64,000 nt of DNA, taken from positions 13,034,001 to 13,098,000 of the forward strand of contig OX291545.1 of NCBI GenBank assembly GCA_946406115.1. The letters run 5' to 3'. Below, piece by piece: positions 23,821-36,345 of the stretch. The DNA is from Apoda limacodes (Eukaryota > Arthropoda > Insecta > Lepidoptera > Limacodidae). The notes beneath the pieces are model-generated. The model did not search any database and was not told the origin of the DNA. It saw nothing but the letters and a program-made list of their open reading frames with translations. The number at the start of each line of letters is the position of its first letter. Positions within the stretch are counted from its first letter, which is position 1. A program made the position numbers and the translations under genes.

Positions 23821-24384
23821 TTATAGTCTCACCATGTCTGTCCGTCCGTCTGTCTATCTGTCCGCACCTAAGCTTAGATTAGTAGAGGAAAGCTGTAATT
23901 TGGCATGGTATACATATTAATTAGGCTGACAAAGAATTTTTTTTAGGCACCTCCCCGACACGTAAAGTAGCGATGATTTTTATACTCTATCCCCTAGTGT
24001 AGGGTGTTGTTGAATACCTCGTTTAAAAGGCCGATCCTAGCTACCCCCAAGAAATGGTAGCATGAAAAAAGTTTTTTTTCAATTTCTGGCTTTCTGTGAC
24101 ATCCTATCGAAAAATGTCCGCTACAAAAGTTATACGTCTAGTAAAAATCTACAACCTATGGAATTTTTACCATAATTCAAAATTGTATTTGCAAGTATCC
24201 CGGTTTTATAAAATTTTGTCTTGGTTTTATTAATTTTTTTAATTCTTTTTTTTTTAAAAACTGGAGGAAAGTAATCTTTAAAATTTCCAAGTAATTATGT
24301 TTTATGGTCTTGGGAGGCTGAAAACTTCAAGCGGATGTTTTAATATATTTTTTTAAAATATTTTCTATTTAGAACGTTATTTGT

Positions 24385-24576
24385 ATGTCGCAGGCAAATC
24401 GTATAATTCGCCGTTTTACAATATGCCTAGGAAAATCGTAAAGTATGGAAACGACAGGAACAGAAACCGCACTGTATGTCATGTATGTTAGGTTAGGTTC
24501 AGTTTCTCTTTTGTAAGCGTAGATGCGGAGCGAGCGATTTTGTAAATCGGCGAATTATACGATTTGCCTGCGACAT
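24385..24576. mobile_element. 192-bp miniature element with 29-bp perfect terminal inverted repeats
   Basis: 24385-24413 and 24548-24576 are exact reverse complements; the ends begin atgtcgcaggcaaatcg. Further similarity extends inward (ttttaca / tgtaaat). The centre has no open frame. A target duplication could not be fixed. Confidence 0.85.
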
Positions 24577-25252
24577 GTATATTGTACCAATCTGAAATAA
24601 TCCTGCAATATGTAGAAAGTGGCATTTTTTAGCCTGACCCATATTCCTGAAACGAGGTTGGTATAACGTACTAAAAATATCTTGCCACTAGTTCTAAATA
24701 ATCGATTCACAACATAAGACAAAATAAAGAATATCTTTTGGCGGCGCTAGTAGGTAGTCACTGCGCCTTAAGTAAGGGCACCGTACAGTGAGAATTATTG
24801 AGAATAAATAAAATGATGTACAAAACGATTTTATTAACAACAATTTAAATTGAATTGAGCGAAAGCATTCATAAAGCTCTATTATCGTTTAGGTTCTCAA
24901 TTCATCAGATTTTTTTTTATGTATGTTCCGCGATTACTCGAAGACGCCAGGACCGATTCGAGAAATTATTTTATACCTAACCATTTTAGTGCATCTTTTC
25001 GAAGCCGGTTGTTTTTTTGTTTATAAGTTATTTTAGGACACACGATTTTTAAAAGTTAGAGGGAGATTAAGTAACTTGTAGAAGAGTCGCAAAATTTTTA
25101 ATTTGAAATCCAATAACTCGCAAAATGTATGTCAGAGTAAAATCTGGCTGGCTACTCAACCCTAAAAAGTCTATTTCCTTCTGCCGCATTGCATTGAAAA
25201 AAAGAATTATAATCGGCTCGTAGTAAGGGAATGGTAATTATAATATGCTGTT

Positions 25253-25840
25253 TTTAGGGTTCCGTGGCCAAATGGCAAAAACGGAACAGTAATAAATTCG
25301 TCATATTCGTCCGTCCGAATGTCACAGTCTTTTAATTCTACAGTCTTTGCTGAAGTTTTAATATTATTTTACAAAAGCGTGTCTTTTGTGAACCGCCATG
25401 CGCTATACAGATTTGTTATGAAAATTGAGTTTTTTTTATTTTAATAAATTCCAAACAAGGTTTTTTTTCTTTCGTGCTGTTCGTTGAATAGGGTTTAAAA
25501 AATGCATTCCAGGTTTTTTAATATTTTTCTCTCTGAAATGTATATTTTGCGAAAAATTGGCTTCAAAAGTTTAAAAAAATAGGGTCCCCCCTCTAAATTT
25601 TAAGCCGATAATATGAAGCAAATAAGCTTATACTTTCAATGAAAATTGTTTTGAATAAAATCGGTTGACATTTTTTTACATATATTTCCGCAATATTTCT
25701 CATTCTACGACATTTTGAATTTTTATGAAACGGCGGTGACTTCATACAAATTGCTTATCTGAATCAAGGAAAATTTATTATTAGTATTATTACGCTGAAA
25801 ATTCACCTTTTAGTGAATTTTTATTTTTTATCTTGAAAGT
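25253..25840. repeat. ggttccgtggccaaatggc repeat (third related family)
   Basis: Starts tttttagggttccgtggcc, followed by aaatggcaaaaacgga, cgtccgtccg and a later tagggtccccc block. Its right limit is approximate. The same start is seen at 13857-13925. Confidence 0.65.
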
Positions 25841-26582
25841 ACAATTAAACAATTAAATTATATCACCTACTAATTTAAAGCCAAAAATAAATAGTGTTAT
25901 AAAGTCGCCAATAGCTTTCATTATTATTCAAATAAAAAAGGTTTTTGGTCATTCAGTATTCAGCATGTGAAATGGACCGGTTAAAACATTATATTTAAAG
26001 TGAAAACGGTCCGGTGCAAAGGGATAATGCGTAGGTATTGCCGGGTGCGACGAAAATAGCCAGTTTACTGACAAGAACAGTGTCCAGTCCATCAGAAAGG
26101 TCTGCGGTGCTCTCAGCAGAAATAGCGACAACCCTACCCTACACTTAACAAAATTAACGTTTGACTGATACACATTATTAGTAAATGTGGGACATACATA
26201 TGTGGGCACGGCAATATGTATCTAACGAAATACGAAAGGATATTTGTACTTATGTACCTACTTTTTATTCAGAAAATCGGCAGGATTTTCCTAAAATCTC
26301 AAAGTTCACGCAAACAAAGTCGTGGACAAGATCAAGAGACAAGATCAAGTTATTTTAGCAGTTGATTTCAAAAATATGAAAAAAAATGTCGGGGACAACA
26401 TTATCGTAGTTTAAAACTTGTGTTACAATATTGAGTACAGAATATAATATAAGACGAATATCACAACTAGATATGAATACTTAAATAATATTAGATTGTT
26501 AAACATAGGATATACTCCTAAGAACCTAATGATCACTTACACTCGAGTTGATAACTCTAATTTTCATCACTAATTGCTACTT

Positions 26583-27110
26583 CCGTAGTCAACAAGGAAC
26601 CCTATTATAGTTTCGCCGGCGCGCCGTTTGCAATGACCGCGGATTAGCTTGTGACCATTAGTACTATAAAAAGCGTAATTTGGTATAGGCATACATGTCG
26701 CAGGGTAATGACGAAATTAGGGATTTGATCAAATATTTTTTTTTGTATTTTATTTAAAATCTTTATTGCACACTTGTATAAATGGTGAACTGAATGCCAA
26801 CGGGCATTTTCTGCCAGTCAACCATGGGTAAACAATAAAAAACAAATTGTGGTGTAACATTGGAAAGGTCGATTCATGAAATACAATAAAATTATATATT
26901 AAACAATTAACATATACGTATACGTTTACACATATTTATACATATAGATATCTAATTTCTAAGAGAGCTAATCAAATCTCGGGAAATTATGATGCCTTTT
27001 TATCATTTCCCTGAAGAATTTTAGTTATTTGATCAAATCCTTAGCACGGTTTCTTAAAATGTTAAAATAGGTAACCGTCTTTATCATTTTCCTAATGCAA
27101 CTCAGTGTTT
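26583..27110. repeat. Mosaic of repeat fragments, including a LINE 3' end
   Basis: 26583-26615 is the agtcaacaaggaaccctatt end of the 22861-24330 family. Around 26740-26835, read on the minus strand, is a LINE 3'-end-like block ending gtgtgcaataaagattttaa. It interrupts a palindromic sequence whose halves contain atttgatcaaat (about 26725 and 27020). Boundaries are approximate. Confidence 0.5.
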
Positions 27111-27381
27111 TGATAAAATACCTAGACTTGCTTTTTGCTTGTGCGGTCCTAGTGTTACCGGCTACCCTCCCCTTTTTTGTCTTACTTCCTGCAGTTGGAA
27201 GAACATTGAGCGAGAGAAGTGACGCAAATTTATTATGTAAGTAAAAGATAGTTATATTTTTATTAGTTATATTTTTTTTACTAACGTACGATATAAAAAT
27301 AGAATCAAATTTAGGCTGAGAATATCAGACAAGTCAAGAACAGTTCAGTGAAACTATCAAGACATTACTGAAAGCCTATCT

Positions 27382-27481
27382 TTCCAATTTAAATTGTTTT
27401 AGTCACAAAGATAAATCGGACTCGTGAAAGAATTAAAGATATCAAGAAGTTATAAGTGACTTAAAACAATTTAAATTGGAA
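27382..27481. repeat. Inverted repeat with about 25-bp arms and a 49-base loop
   Basis: 27382-27406 (ttccaatttaaattgtttt then agtcac) pairs with 27456-27481, interrupted only by one extra base. It could be a small hairpin RNA precursor, a foldback element or a MITE core. Confidence 0.85.
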
Positions 27482-27989
27482 CCATTGCAAAAGTTCAAAG
27501 GTCAAACAAACCGTACTATAACAAAAGTATGATGTGATGGAAGTAGGTAACTACATATTATTCATTTTGAAAAAAAAGTCTGATTCAGTTGTGAAAATAG
27601 TGCCTTTGAAAGAATTTCATGATATTTTACAAGATTCTTAGTCCACTGGTCATGAGGACAGAGATAAAATGTTGTAGGCTTTGAAGTCTAGATACTTTAT
27701 ACCCTATGTATATGTACATGCATTTACAAATAAAAGTATATAAGGAAACAGACTGGAAACGCTAAGTGATCTCATTCGTTCATTTCTAAACCATACACGA
27801 TATCAAAAAACTGATTTATTAATACTGATCGTGCTTCACGAGTACGTGGTATCAATAATGGTTTATAAAATAAACTAGATCTATCGGAAAATTTGATGTT
27901 TTCTGCTTCCATACATTTAGTATGGCTACGTATTAAGGGTAAAAGTTAAGGTAAGGGTAGGGCGTCCTGTTTCTAAAGCCTTTGTCCCG

Positions 27990-28079
27990 CGGGAAATGTG
28001 TGCGGTTATCGCATTTTATGATGATAACTACGGAGCCCTTCACTGCGCGTGACCCGATACGCACTTGGCCGGTTTTTTT
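27990..28079. repeat. Right-end fragment of the ggttccg-type repeats
   Basis: Contains acggagcccttcactgcgcg and ends gatacgcacttggccggttt, the conserved right terminus of these families. The left part is missing. Confidence 0.65.
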
Positions 28080-29429
28080 AATATTGCAGGCTGATTGCAG
28101 GTAACCGATTTTCTACAATTGCTCTTGTCGTTATAAATAGTTTTACGGATTCCGGCATCAAATCCAAACCACCATCAATTAAACTGAAATTATGTTCTCA
28201 TCCTAGCTTTTCGAAAATATTTGATTGGTTCGCCATCAGGTGCAAAAATGCGTGTTTGCTCCCGCTCCCGAAGCTAGTAGTACCTTATGAATTTTGATCA
28301 ATTTCTGATATGTGAACGGCGGCGTCCTTGTCTTATTTTAAAAAATAACATTTCAAAACTTTCAAAATGTTTCAAATGTAAATATAAATTTTAAATAAAT
28401 TCTTTTACTTTAAACATTAATTATACTTTTTTATTAATATTTTTTTTTTCATGAGTTGTGTCTAAAAGCGCCTATTATTTCCTTATTTAATAGAGGTGGA
28501 TGAAAAGTAGAGTGTAAACCTCGGTCATAAAATATTTTCAGCTCGGTCGACGTATATTGAACTTTTTACTTTACTCTACTTTCTTTTATTACTCTAAAAT
28601 CCGTCGCTTAGTTCTTGATTCAAAATTGCGTCCTCGTCATAAAAATACTAATTTGCTTCCTTGTAATAACATCTACGATTTCAACAACGTTACTTAAAAC
28701 AAGTTCTTTCAAAAACTGTTACAGAAAATTCGACCATGCCTACACCCAACTCTCACTCACCGTTTAACTGTTGTGTAATGTACGTTAGTTATTTTTCGTT
28801 GCTATTGCTTGTCCTTTTTAACCACTTGGCATAATAACTTGGTTATTTTGTTTTCAAAATTTAAATATGTATAAATCCTTTAAAGGTGCAAAGCTACTTT
28901 ATAATAATTGATATCATCAGCTCTTTATCGTGCATTTAAAGTAATTTATATACATCTGTATATAATCATGTACAAAGGTAAACCTATTCCTTTAAAGGAT
29001 CTCTTCTAGTAGCTACCTACTATACTGATGTGTATACAGACAAGAAAATAAAAGTTTAGTTTATAATTATTTTTAATTTGATTATCCTAGAATTAGCTTT
29101 CGCAAAAGTATCTGTAAATTTTGCGTGACTTCGGTTACATCTAGGCTTGACACGGCTTTGTTTTCGATTGCCCATAGCATTACTTAAATATCTTTTTATT
29201 ATTTCTTATTTGCTAAATGGTATTTCAGCTTCAGTAGTAATAACAGGAATTTAATTGTATTAGAGCAGTAACATTGCTGTAAATACTTCTGTTAGATCGC
29301 ATTCTAGCACTCCAAATTTTCTCATTATTTCTTTGCAAAATTGGTGAATAGTCCATGCCTTAGTTTATTCAGGAAGAAGTAGGTAGTAGATATTAAGAAA
29401 TTGAAGAGAGAGTCATTATCATCATTATA
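28080..29429. other. AT-rich stretch without recognisable features
   Basis: No open frame above 60 codons, no RNA gene and no recognisable repeat. Confidence 0.4.
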
Positions 29430-29620
29430 TCAGCTTATATTGGTCCGCTGCTGGACATAAGTCTCCTTTATTGCGCCACCACCAGCCACCCTTTTAACGT
29501 CATCGTTCCACCGGGCTGAAGAGCGACCCACGCTTTACCTTTCCACACTGGGACCCGTCTGCTCCATCAGTTATCGGTCCTCCGACAGACTTGGCCAGCC
29601 CACTGCCACTTGAGCTTATA
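29430..29620 (-). pseudogene. C-terminal fragment of an RTE-like LINE
   Basis: Read on the minus strand it runs from near 29615 (caagtggcagtgggctggcc) through RSSARWNDDVKRVAGG to KETYVQQRT, matching in order the C-terminal segment seen at 9950-10215 (VARQTG, PPTRWTDD-RR-AG, EAYVQQW). It has a stop and lost codons. Only about 60 codons remain. Confidence 0.65.
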
Positions 29621-30649
29621 TATAATAGTATTTCATAGCATTGACGATTCAAATCCACATAAAAAAAAATTAAAAATGTTTAAAGTTTCAAAATTGCTTT
29701 CTTGTGATTGCATATGAGGATAAATTACCTTTCATTTCAGGTATATTTTATAAAAATTTATTCAGCCGTCTTCTACCCGTAGGAGCCCAAACTTGGTTTG
29801 TTTTGAAAATACTTTTTAGATTTCCGACTCATGAAACACTTCATATGATAACCCACAGGATAGGTTTCTAAAAAAAAAATCAAATGCCATACAAAAATGA
29901 CGCAATAACCTCTCCCTAGAGGAATATTTTTAAGAACTGCGGCTCAAAATAAAGGATGCCATATTCGATCTGCCAAGCCATCTTGAATTTTTAAAAACTG
30001 ATAAAAGTAAAGAATTGAATCTAGCCCTTTCCAAAAAACCAAACAGAATTTAGTTTTATTGACATCATCTAAAAAAAAATGGTCACCATATTCGATCCGC
30101 CATCTTGAATTTTAAAAACTAAAATAACGATTTGAATTATTTTCAGAGTTTGTAAGAAAATAAACACAAAAAATTATTTTTTTAAACCAAATTGATCGCT
30201 GGTTTTTTATTTCGGAAAAGGTTTAGGTGAAGGTTTATGTCTATATTACATTGTAATTAAATTTAAGAATAGTAGAAAAAAAACATGTTTTGTAATCATG
30301 TGGGTTACTTAATTTAAGGGCAAGAAAGCTGTGTCAGGTGCTGCTTTTAGAAAAGTTTTCTAGTTTGAGCTGTAAATAAATTGTAAACTTTTGATTGCTC
30401 GATAACCTTCCGATTTCCACTTTAAAATTGCCAATATTAATTTGAATATAAAGTTTGCTGATTGTTGACTTAAGCATAGAATAGATGCTGGAAGTATAAT
30501 AAAAGTACTTTTTCTGACAAAGACTAGACGCCATTAGTAATTTTCCATTTGTGGAAATCGTCGTAGTCTTTTATATGTACGTGTTCTTGGACTATAGTGT
30601 CTTTTGGTGTCCAATAACTATCTTGCATTGTCATTTAAAAAAAAAACTG

Positions 30650-30780
30650 TGTGCTATTCCAGGACCTAACTTATGTGTATGCCAAGTTTCATCCAGATGC
30701 GTCCAGTGGTTAAACCGTGATTGAGTAACAAACATCCATCCAGACATATAAACTTTCACATTTATTATATTAGTAGGGTG
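30650..30780 (+). repeat. 3' part of the caagtttcatcc repeat
   Basis: Reads gtgctattccaggacctaac, then gccaagtttcatccagatgc, gtccagtggttaa and ends ttatattagtagggtg. This is the same 3' section seen in the longer copies at 35640-36047 and 48958-49352. It resembles tails of lepidopteran SINE/RTE-type repeats. Confidence 0.7.
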
Positions 30781-32424
30781 TTTTAAAAGTATGTATTATA
30801 GGAATAGTCTTTTCACATGCAAAAGGAACTTTACATTCAGGAACATTAGTTTTTATTATTGTTCTGCAGCAATTGGTAGGTTCGATCCTTTTTTTGAATG
30901 GCATTACTTTGCAAGACATGGTATTTATTACAGTTCGTTTGCATTATCAATTTAATGCAGATAATGTTTGTTTTACATAAACAGATTCGTTATCCATTTT
31001 AAAAAGATTTTAAAGAAAAGAAGAAAAAAGATTCCGTTTTAAAACAAACACTTTTTACTTTACTTTTTAATTTATATTATAACATGGTTAACCAGCCTTA
31101 AGCCTTTAAGTATCTCATTATTAGCAGATTTAATAAAATCTTACAAATGCAAAGTCTAACAAGAAAATATATAAATATAATACATAGATCATTACAGGAT
31201 TCCGTTGAGTTTGAGTTGAATGTAAGACTGTAATCGACCTCCTTGAGCTGGCGAGGCTCGTTACCAACTGAATACTGAGTAATTTAGACTCTGACGAAGC
31301 TTCTTTATACAATTAAAGCCTTTCAGTGACATGCAAAGCCAGAAAAGAAACATACAGTCTCTCTTTGACAAAAATGAAGAGTGTTGCCTCAACATTCTTG
31401 TCACCATATCATTATGGTAAAATGTATGTTATTGCCGTAGATATTTTTTCCTAGGTACACAAATGAATAAAATCTCATGGGCGGGTAAAAGCTCTGAATG
31501 TAGCTAGTAGAAATACCTATTTATATCGAAATGTGGGATGTAATATATAAGAAGTCCATTTGTCCTCGTGAACTGAATGACAAAATAAGGGGCCAAAACT
31601 TTAAAATTGATTTATTCGAAAAAATTTCATAATGCATGACTACGGATGGAATTCCATATTCCTAGTCATTAAGTATCTGAAGAGTAAACGTCGCAGATTG
31701 TTTTCATAACAAATTAATTTCGCCATAATCTCCGAAGTTCCCTAAATTTTACTTTTCAAAAAATAAATAACTAAAATTGAAGAACTTGCCGTTTCATGAA
31801 ATTCTGAAAAGCCATTATTTTTTTATTGTTTCGCAAAGGTGCCGGAATTTCTTGTACGGAGCAAAACCTCGAGCACTTAATTTTTTTTTCTTCTTGAACC
31901 GACTTCAAAAAAGGAGGAGGTTCTCAACTAAGTTACCGTAGAACTTTCGACTGGATGAACCGATTTTGATGATTCTTTTTTTTTAAATCTAAATACAAAG
32001 TGTAATTCACGGAACTTCGAAGATTATGGCAAATCACTTTTGTATGAAAAACAATCTACGGCGTTTACCTTAACACCTATCTAACTTGTTTTATTTGAAT
32101 AATTTACTTCTGACAACTAGTCAGATTTAGGCAGATGAATGACATGATATGGTGATTGATATATTCCAGTGTATTTGGGTATGAAAACTAATTAAAAAGC
32201 AATGCTATATCTGATTTTTTTTTTAGTTTACCAAAAGATGAAGACAGGATAGTGATATAGGTATTTTAATCTGTTCTACAAAATTTAACATTTTTAATTG
32301 ACTTTTAAACTAATATTTTTCTGGATATGTACTTTATTATTAAATTAAACGGGTCTTACCACGATATGTTTTGTTTAGTTTCCCATATTTCGGCACTTCC
32401 ATGCACCGTCCACCGTCCGTCTGC
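30781..32424. other. AT-rich stretch with one short repeat motif
   Basis: 31893-31925 contains gaaccgacttcaaaaaagga, a short motif shared with about 10999. Otherwise nothing is recognised. The minus-strand frame 31130-31312 has no domain. Confidence 0.4.
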
Positions 32425-32425
32425 G

Positions 32426-32790
32426 TTCTCGTGGTGATAGAGATAATGTCGAATTCGAGATATTTTTTATTGATTTACTATAATAATATATATTAGCACC
32501 CCTCAAATTAAAACTATTTAGCCTTTAACTAATATCACTAATTCTAACTCCTTTTATATCACGTTCTGTACGACATCCCATCTCTACTTCTACCGACCAC
32601 TCGTTGCTATGTCTATACAGAGATTCTATTCAGTATACGAAAACCTATTTGCAAGCGATATCCGCCATGTTTTTTCGACATATCTAGTTCAAACTAGTCC
32701 ATCTATCAACTTAAACAATAACCGCAATTAACCATGAGTAAATCAATCAAACATATCTCGAATTCGACATTAAATATATCACCACGAGAA
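32426..32790. mobile_element. 365-bp miniature inverted-repeat element
   Basis: The left end (ttctcgtggtgatagaga, taatgtcgaattcgagatat) is repeated in reverse at about 32737-32790, with similarity continuing inward to attgatttact, so the inverted repeats are about 50 bases long with a few mismatches. The interior of about 255 bases has no open frame. The superfamily is not assigned. Confidence 0.8.
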
Positions 32791-35302
32791 TCAGGCCTTG
32801 AAGAGATTTACAGAAGAAAATGTAGTCAATATACAAAGTTGGGCTTGTAGAAGTATTTTAGAATAATGTTATGAAATTTCAATCAAAGATGTTAAGCTTT
32901 AAGGATATATTTACTAAGTGGCTAACTAACTTTAGCTGGTACGTCAGCCCGAAAATAAATGGCGACCACACCACTTCCGCTTTTGGTCCTATCATTTCGA
33001 GTAATTATTACCCTGGTAGCGAATACGAAGTAGAGAGAAGGGAAGGTTTTAAAATGTGTCTTACAGAAAATTTTATCAACATATTCGTGGCAAAAATAAC
33101 CAAAATATCAGAAAAGTGACCAGGTACATTCTGAGCATTGATGTGAACAAGATTTAATTTGTTGCGGAACTGCGAATCTTTAGGAACTTGTTGTGACTGA
33201 TTGCGTTAGTGTGCATCACCATCACTATAATCGGCACTGAAATCTTCTTCCAAAGTTGATAATGAAGGGCAAGATGCCAAGATCAGAAACTACAATTATT
33301 GATACGAGTCATACAAAGTAAAAGAAGAAGAAAGAAAGAAAAACATTTTATTTGAACAACACAACCTATAAATAACAGAAAAAAAAACGAAATGTTAACA
33401 TTATTTACCTACTGTGAGTTGTGCGTCAAATAGGTTTCTCACTCAGCATTACGCTGTGACCCAACGGTCACAATACTGATTTTCAGTGTGAACATTTCGT
33501 TTGCGACTCGTGTGACACTAGGAAATAAAAAGATACTTAATTATTAATGAATTAAATCAATAAATTAAAAATATTATTAGTAAAGTTAAATTAGGCAAAT
33601 TACTATGCAGTTATCACCATACATACACTACACTTTTTAACAGTAAATAGTCCAATTTATACAAATAAAAAGAGGGATAGACATTTATCAAACTTTTTTT
33701 TATTAGGGTTATTTTTATTTAATTCCTTTAAACAAGCAATCCTTGTATATATGTATATATATAATCTAAATCTCTGAAACGGCTCCAACGATTTACATGA
33801 AATTTAGCATTCTGGGGGTTTATATGTAGGAAAATATTTTTTGATTTTTACTCAGTAAGCTGTAAATTAGATGCTACAGAAATAAACTTTGATTTTGAAT
33901 ACTTGAATACCAGAACTTTGGAAATCATGTCAACAATTTCCTGCTCGTCCTTTCAGATTTGATTAATGTTATTAGAGCAGTTATCGGAAAGTTGCCAGCA
34001 CTTCAACTTTCAGCTAAGTCAAACAACACTTCTCCATGGAAATAGGATCAACTTTGAATAGTTCTATAAATTCAATTGAATTTGCGAATATTAAGTCTAG
34101 CAAATATTATTATTGTGGTGACAATGAAATTAGTTTAAATTTAGTGTAGTTGAAAAAACTCTTATACTTTTCCACGGCACTCCGGATTACGTATAAATCC
34201 AAAATGTCCTTAAGGCAAAGGTGGTATAGCAATTTATCTAAGATCAAAATAAACTTCAGTGATTCAACAATCCCCTTCAAACTATTCTGTTACTTATAAT
34301 CTGTATTATTAATAACTATTTGTTTCAAAGGTTTTTTTATATATTTTATTCCTTTTGGCGTAGTGTATGCTACTATTAACTAAATATTTTGACCAACTAG
34401 AACAGATACTTGAAAAACATATGCCTGTTATTCCACGATCTTATCGGCATAATAGTTTTAATTATTTAATAAGGTCACCCTCAAATAACTGCCTGTTATG
34501 GAGTGATACAAGGTCTAATAAATTAATCACTTTGTGTAGTTTAATCCTTGAACAAAACTAAATGCCGCCTTCCATGTCAATGATTCTCAATCACTACTAA
34601 ACCTTATCCTTACTATTCAACCCGATCGTATTTTTTCCCAACACCAGTTGACTGCACCTGGCTTCTCTCACTCTTACTATGACCTGATATTTGCTTCATT
34701 TTAACTCAAAACACCTCAATTTAAGCCCAAAGTCATTCTAACCTTAGTTCTTTTGATCAAACCAAATTAGTCTCTGTTGCAAATTGTATCGTCCTATTCT
34801 TTTCTTAAAAACTAAAGCAATAGGTACCTATCGATTGCTTCGGTCGAAACCCGATGTTAATGATTCTTGATATAATTTTGCCTCATTTTTACCCGTCTGC
34901 CAAGGAAGGTTATGTTTTTCGCGCATATCTTGTATGTATGTACACATAAATCTTGTTAATTTCTTTATAACCTCGTATCTTCCAAACGGCTCGATGGATT
35001 TGTATAATTAAGGTATCGTTAGATTTGCCTTGATAGCCCAAGTGTTTTTAGTCTGATGTCAAAAAAATAAAAATTGCGGATTTTATTAATGTGCGGGCTC
35101 AAAAAAACTACAAAGAAAAATTGTTATTATCTGTGTTTATGAACACTGTAGTTAGTCTCTGTGATCAATTTCAGTCTTTGCCATCTGTAATTTTTGCAAC
35201 ACATGGTTGAAAACTTAGAAGGAAACACAAAATTAACGACTTTGGAAACTAATAACTCGTGATACAGTGTACCTACTCTTGAAAGAAATAGTCACTTAAG
35301 AA
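32791..35302. other. AT-rich region, no supported gene
   Basis: The 82-residue frame at 32871-33119 and the 64-residue frame at 34367-34561 have no recognisable domain. Around 33770-33850 and 34975-35000 are short pieces reading aaacggctc-a-gattt, common in repeat tails. Confidence 0.4.
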
Positions 35303-35310
35303 ACTTAAAT

Positions 35311-35551
35311 TTTTTTTTTTTTTTTCTGAGCTGACTATGCAGTTGGCTGTTGCAGCCATTACTGCTTCACCGGACTTTTGGGGCGAGACTCTGAAGGAGC
35401 CTCAGCCCATATAGCGCCCAACGCTCAAGGGCTCCCCGCGGGGGAAGCCTCGGCTTGGGTTGTCGCTCTCGGGGGCGTCCCTTCGACCGGCGTGAGTCTC
35501 GAACCCGAAGGTGAGTCACCGCCAGGAGGGGAGTTCCCCGTTACGCGGGAC
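35311..35551 (-). mobile_element. 241-bp retroposed insertion with poly(A) tail and 8-bp target duplication
   Basis: acttaaat occurs directly before (35303-35310) and directly after (35552-35559) a GC-rich block. On the minus strand the block starts near 35551 and ends in an A run (T run at 35310-35325 on the plus strand). A target duplication plus A tail is diagnostic of LINE-type retroposition. The body has no open frame and no clear tRNA-like boxes; it could be a truncated LINE 3' end or a SINE. Confidence 0.8.
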
Positions 35552-35639
35552 ACTTAAATGCGTTTTTGAAGACCTATATCTTAGAATAGCCCACACAATC
35601 GGAGCAAAAAAAGTTTCATCCCTGGGTATTATATAATTG

Positions 35640-36047
35640 ACTAGACTTTGCCAGCGGCTCCGCCCGCCCTAATTCGGTTATTGGCGTGGGACTCCTTTAT
35701 TTAAGCACAGTATTAATACTGTTATTTACTCCTTAATTAGCCCGCCCTAAATTCGTTTATCGGCGTGGGACTTCTTTATTTAAGCACAGTATAAATACTG
35801 TGATTTTCTCCTTAATTACACTAATAAAGTTTGCTATATCCAGCTGTAGCTATAGCTATGGTTCGTTTAAGCTTGGTTATAGTTATTCCCGCGGGAACTT
35901 TTGAATTTTGCGGGATAAAACGTAGCCTATGTGTTATTTCAGGACCTTATCTATATGTTTGCCAAGTTTCATCCCGATCCGTCCAGTGGCTAAAGCGTTA
36001 TTGAGTATACTTACAAACTTTAGCGTTTATAATATAACTAGGATTAT
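35640..36047 (+). repeat. Full-length copy of the gccagcggctccgcccgcc ... caagtttcatccc repeat
   Basis: Contains, in order, tttgccagcggctccgcccg, ggcgtgggact, agctgtagctatagctatgg, cccgcgggaac, gccaagtttcatcccgatcc and a tail tataatataactagga. The first section is duplicated in tandem (gcccgccctaa at about 35664 and 35741, spacing about 78). Two more copies lie at 48958-49352 and 49374-49625. No coding capacity. Confidence 0.8.
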
Positions 36048-36345
36048 ATGGCAGTTCGCATAGGGCAGCATTCCCAAATCTGCCTAACCTTTAATTTTTT
36101 AGCGCTAAACCGATCAAGCGACAACCTAATCACCAATAGAGTTTCCCACCAATCATTGGCTCCTTATTCTTTTCCTCTCATATCATACAACGTACAATGC
36201 TCTGTAATAATAAAAAAATTAATACAATATAAATTATTCTATAAAACCTGTAATCTTTATTATTATATGCACTATTACTAAACTATACAAAAATAAAGTT
36301 TAGTTTTGTTAAATAGTTCATTTAGTTCTTGTTTATTAATATAAA

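Larger units (their letters stand above)
22861..24330. repeat. ggttccg-type repeat (second family) split by a transposon
   Basis: The left part, tttttagggttccgcagtca to aaaccctta (22861-22894), continues after the insertion as ttatagtctcaccatgtctg with gtccgtccgtctgtctatc (from 23821) and runs to around 24330. The family is recognised from its start (agggttccg-agtca), the accctta-tag junction and the ggcacctcccc-acacgtaaag block. A piece of the same family is visible at 26583-26615. Confidence 0.75.

Noticed and set aside
34500..34740. Possible LINE endonuclease fragment (LNLILT...APGFSHS...DLIFASF)
   Set aside because: The wording is reminiscent of endonuclease C-terminal blocks, but the similarity is too weak and too short to support without a profile search.
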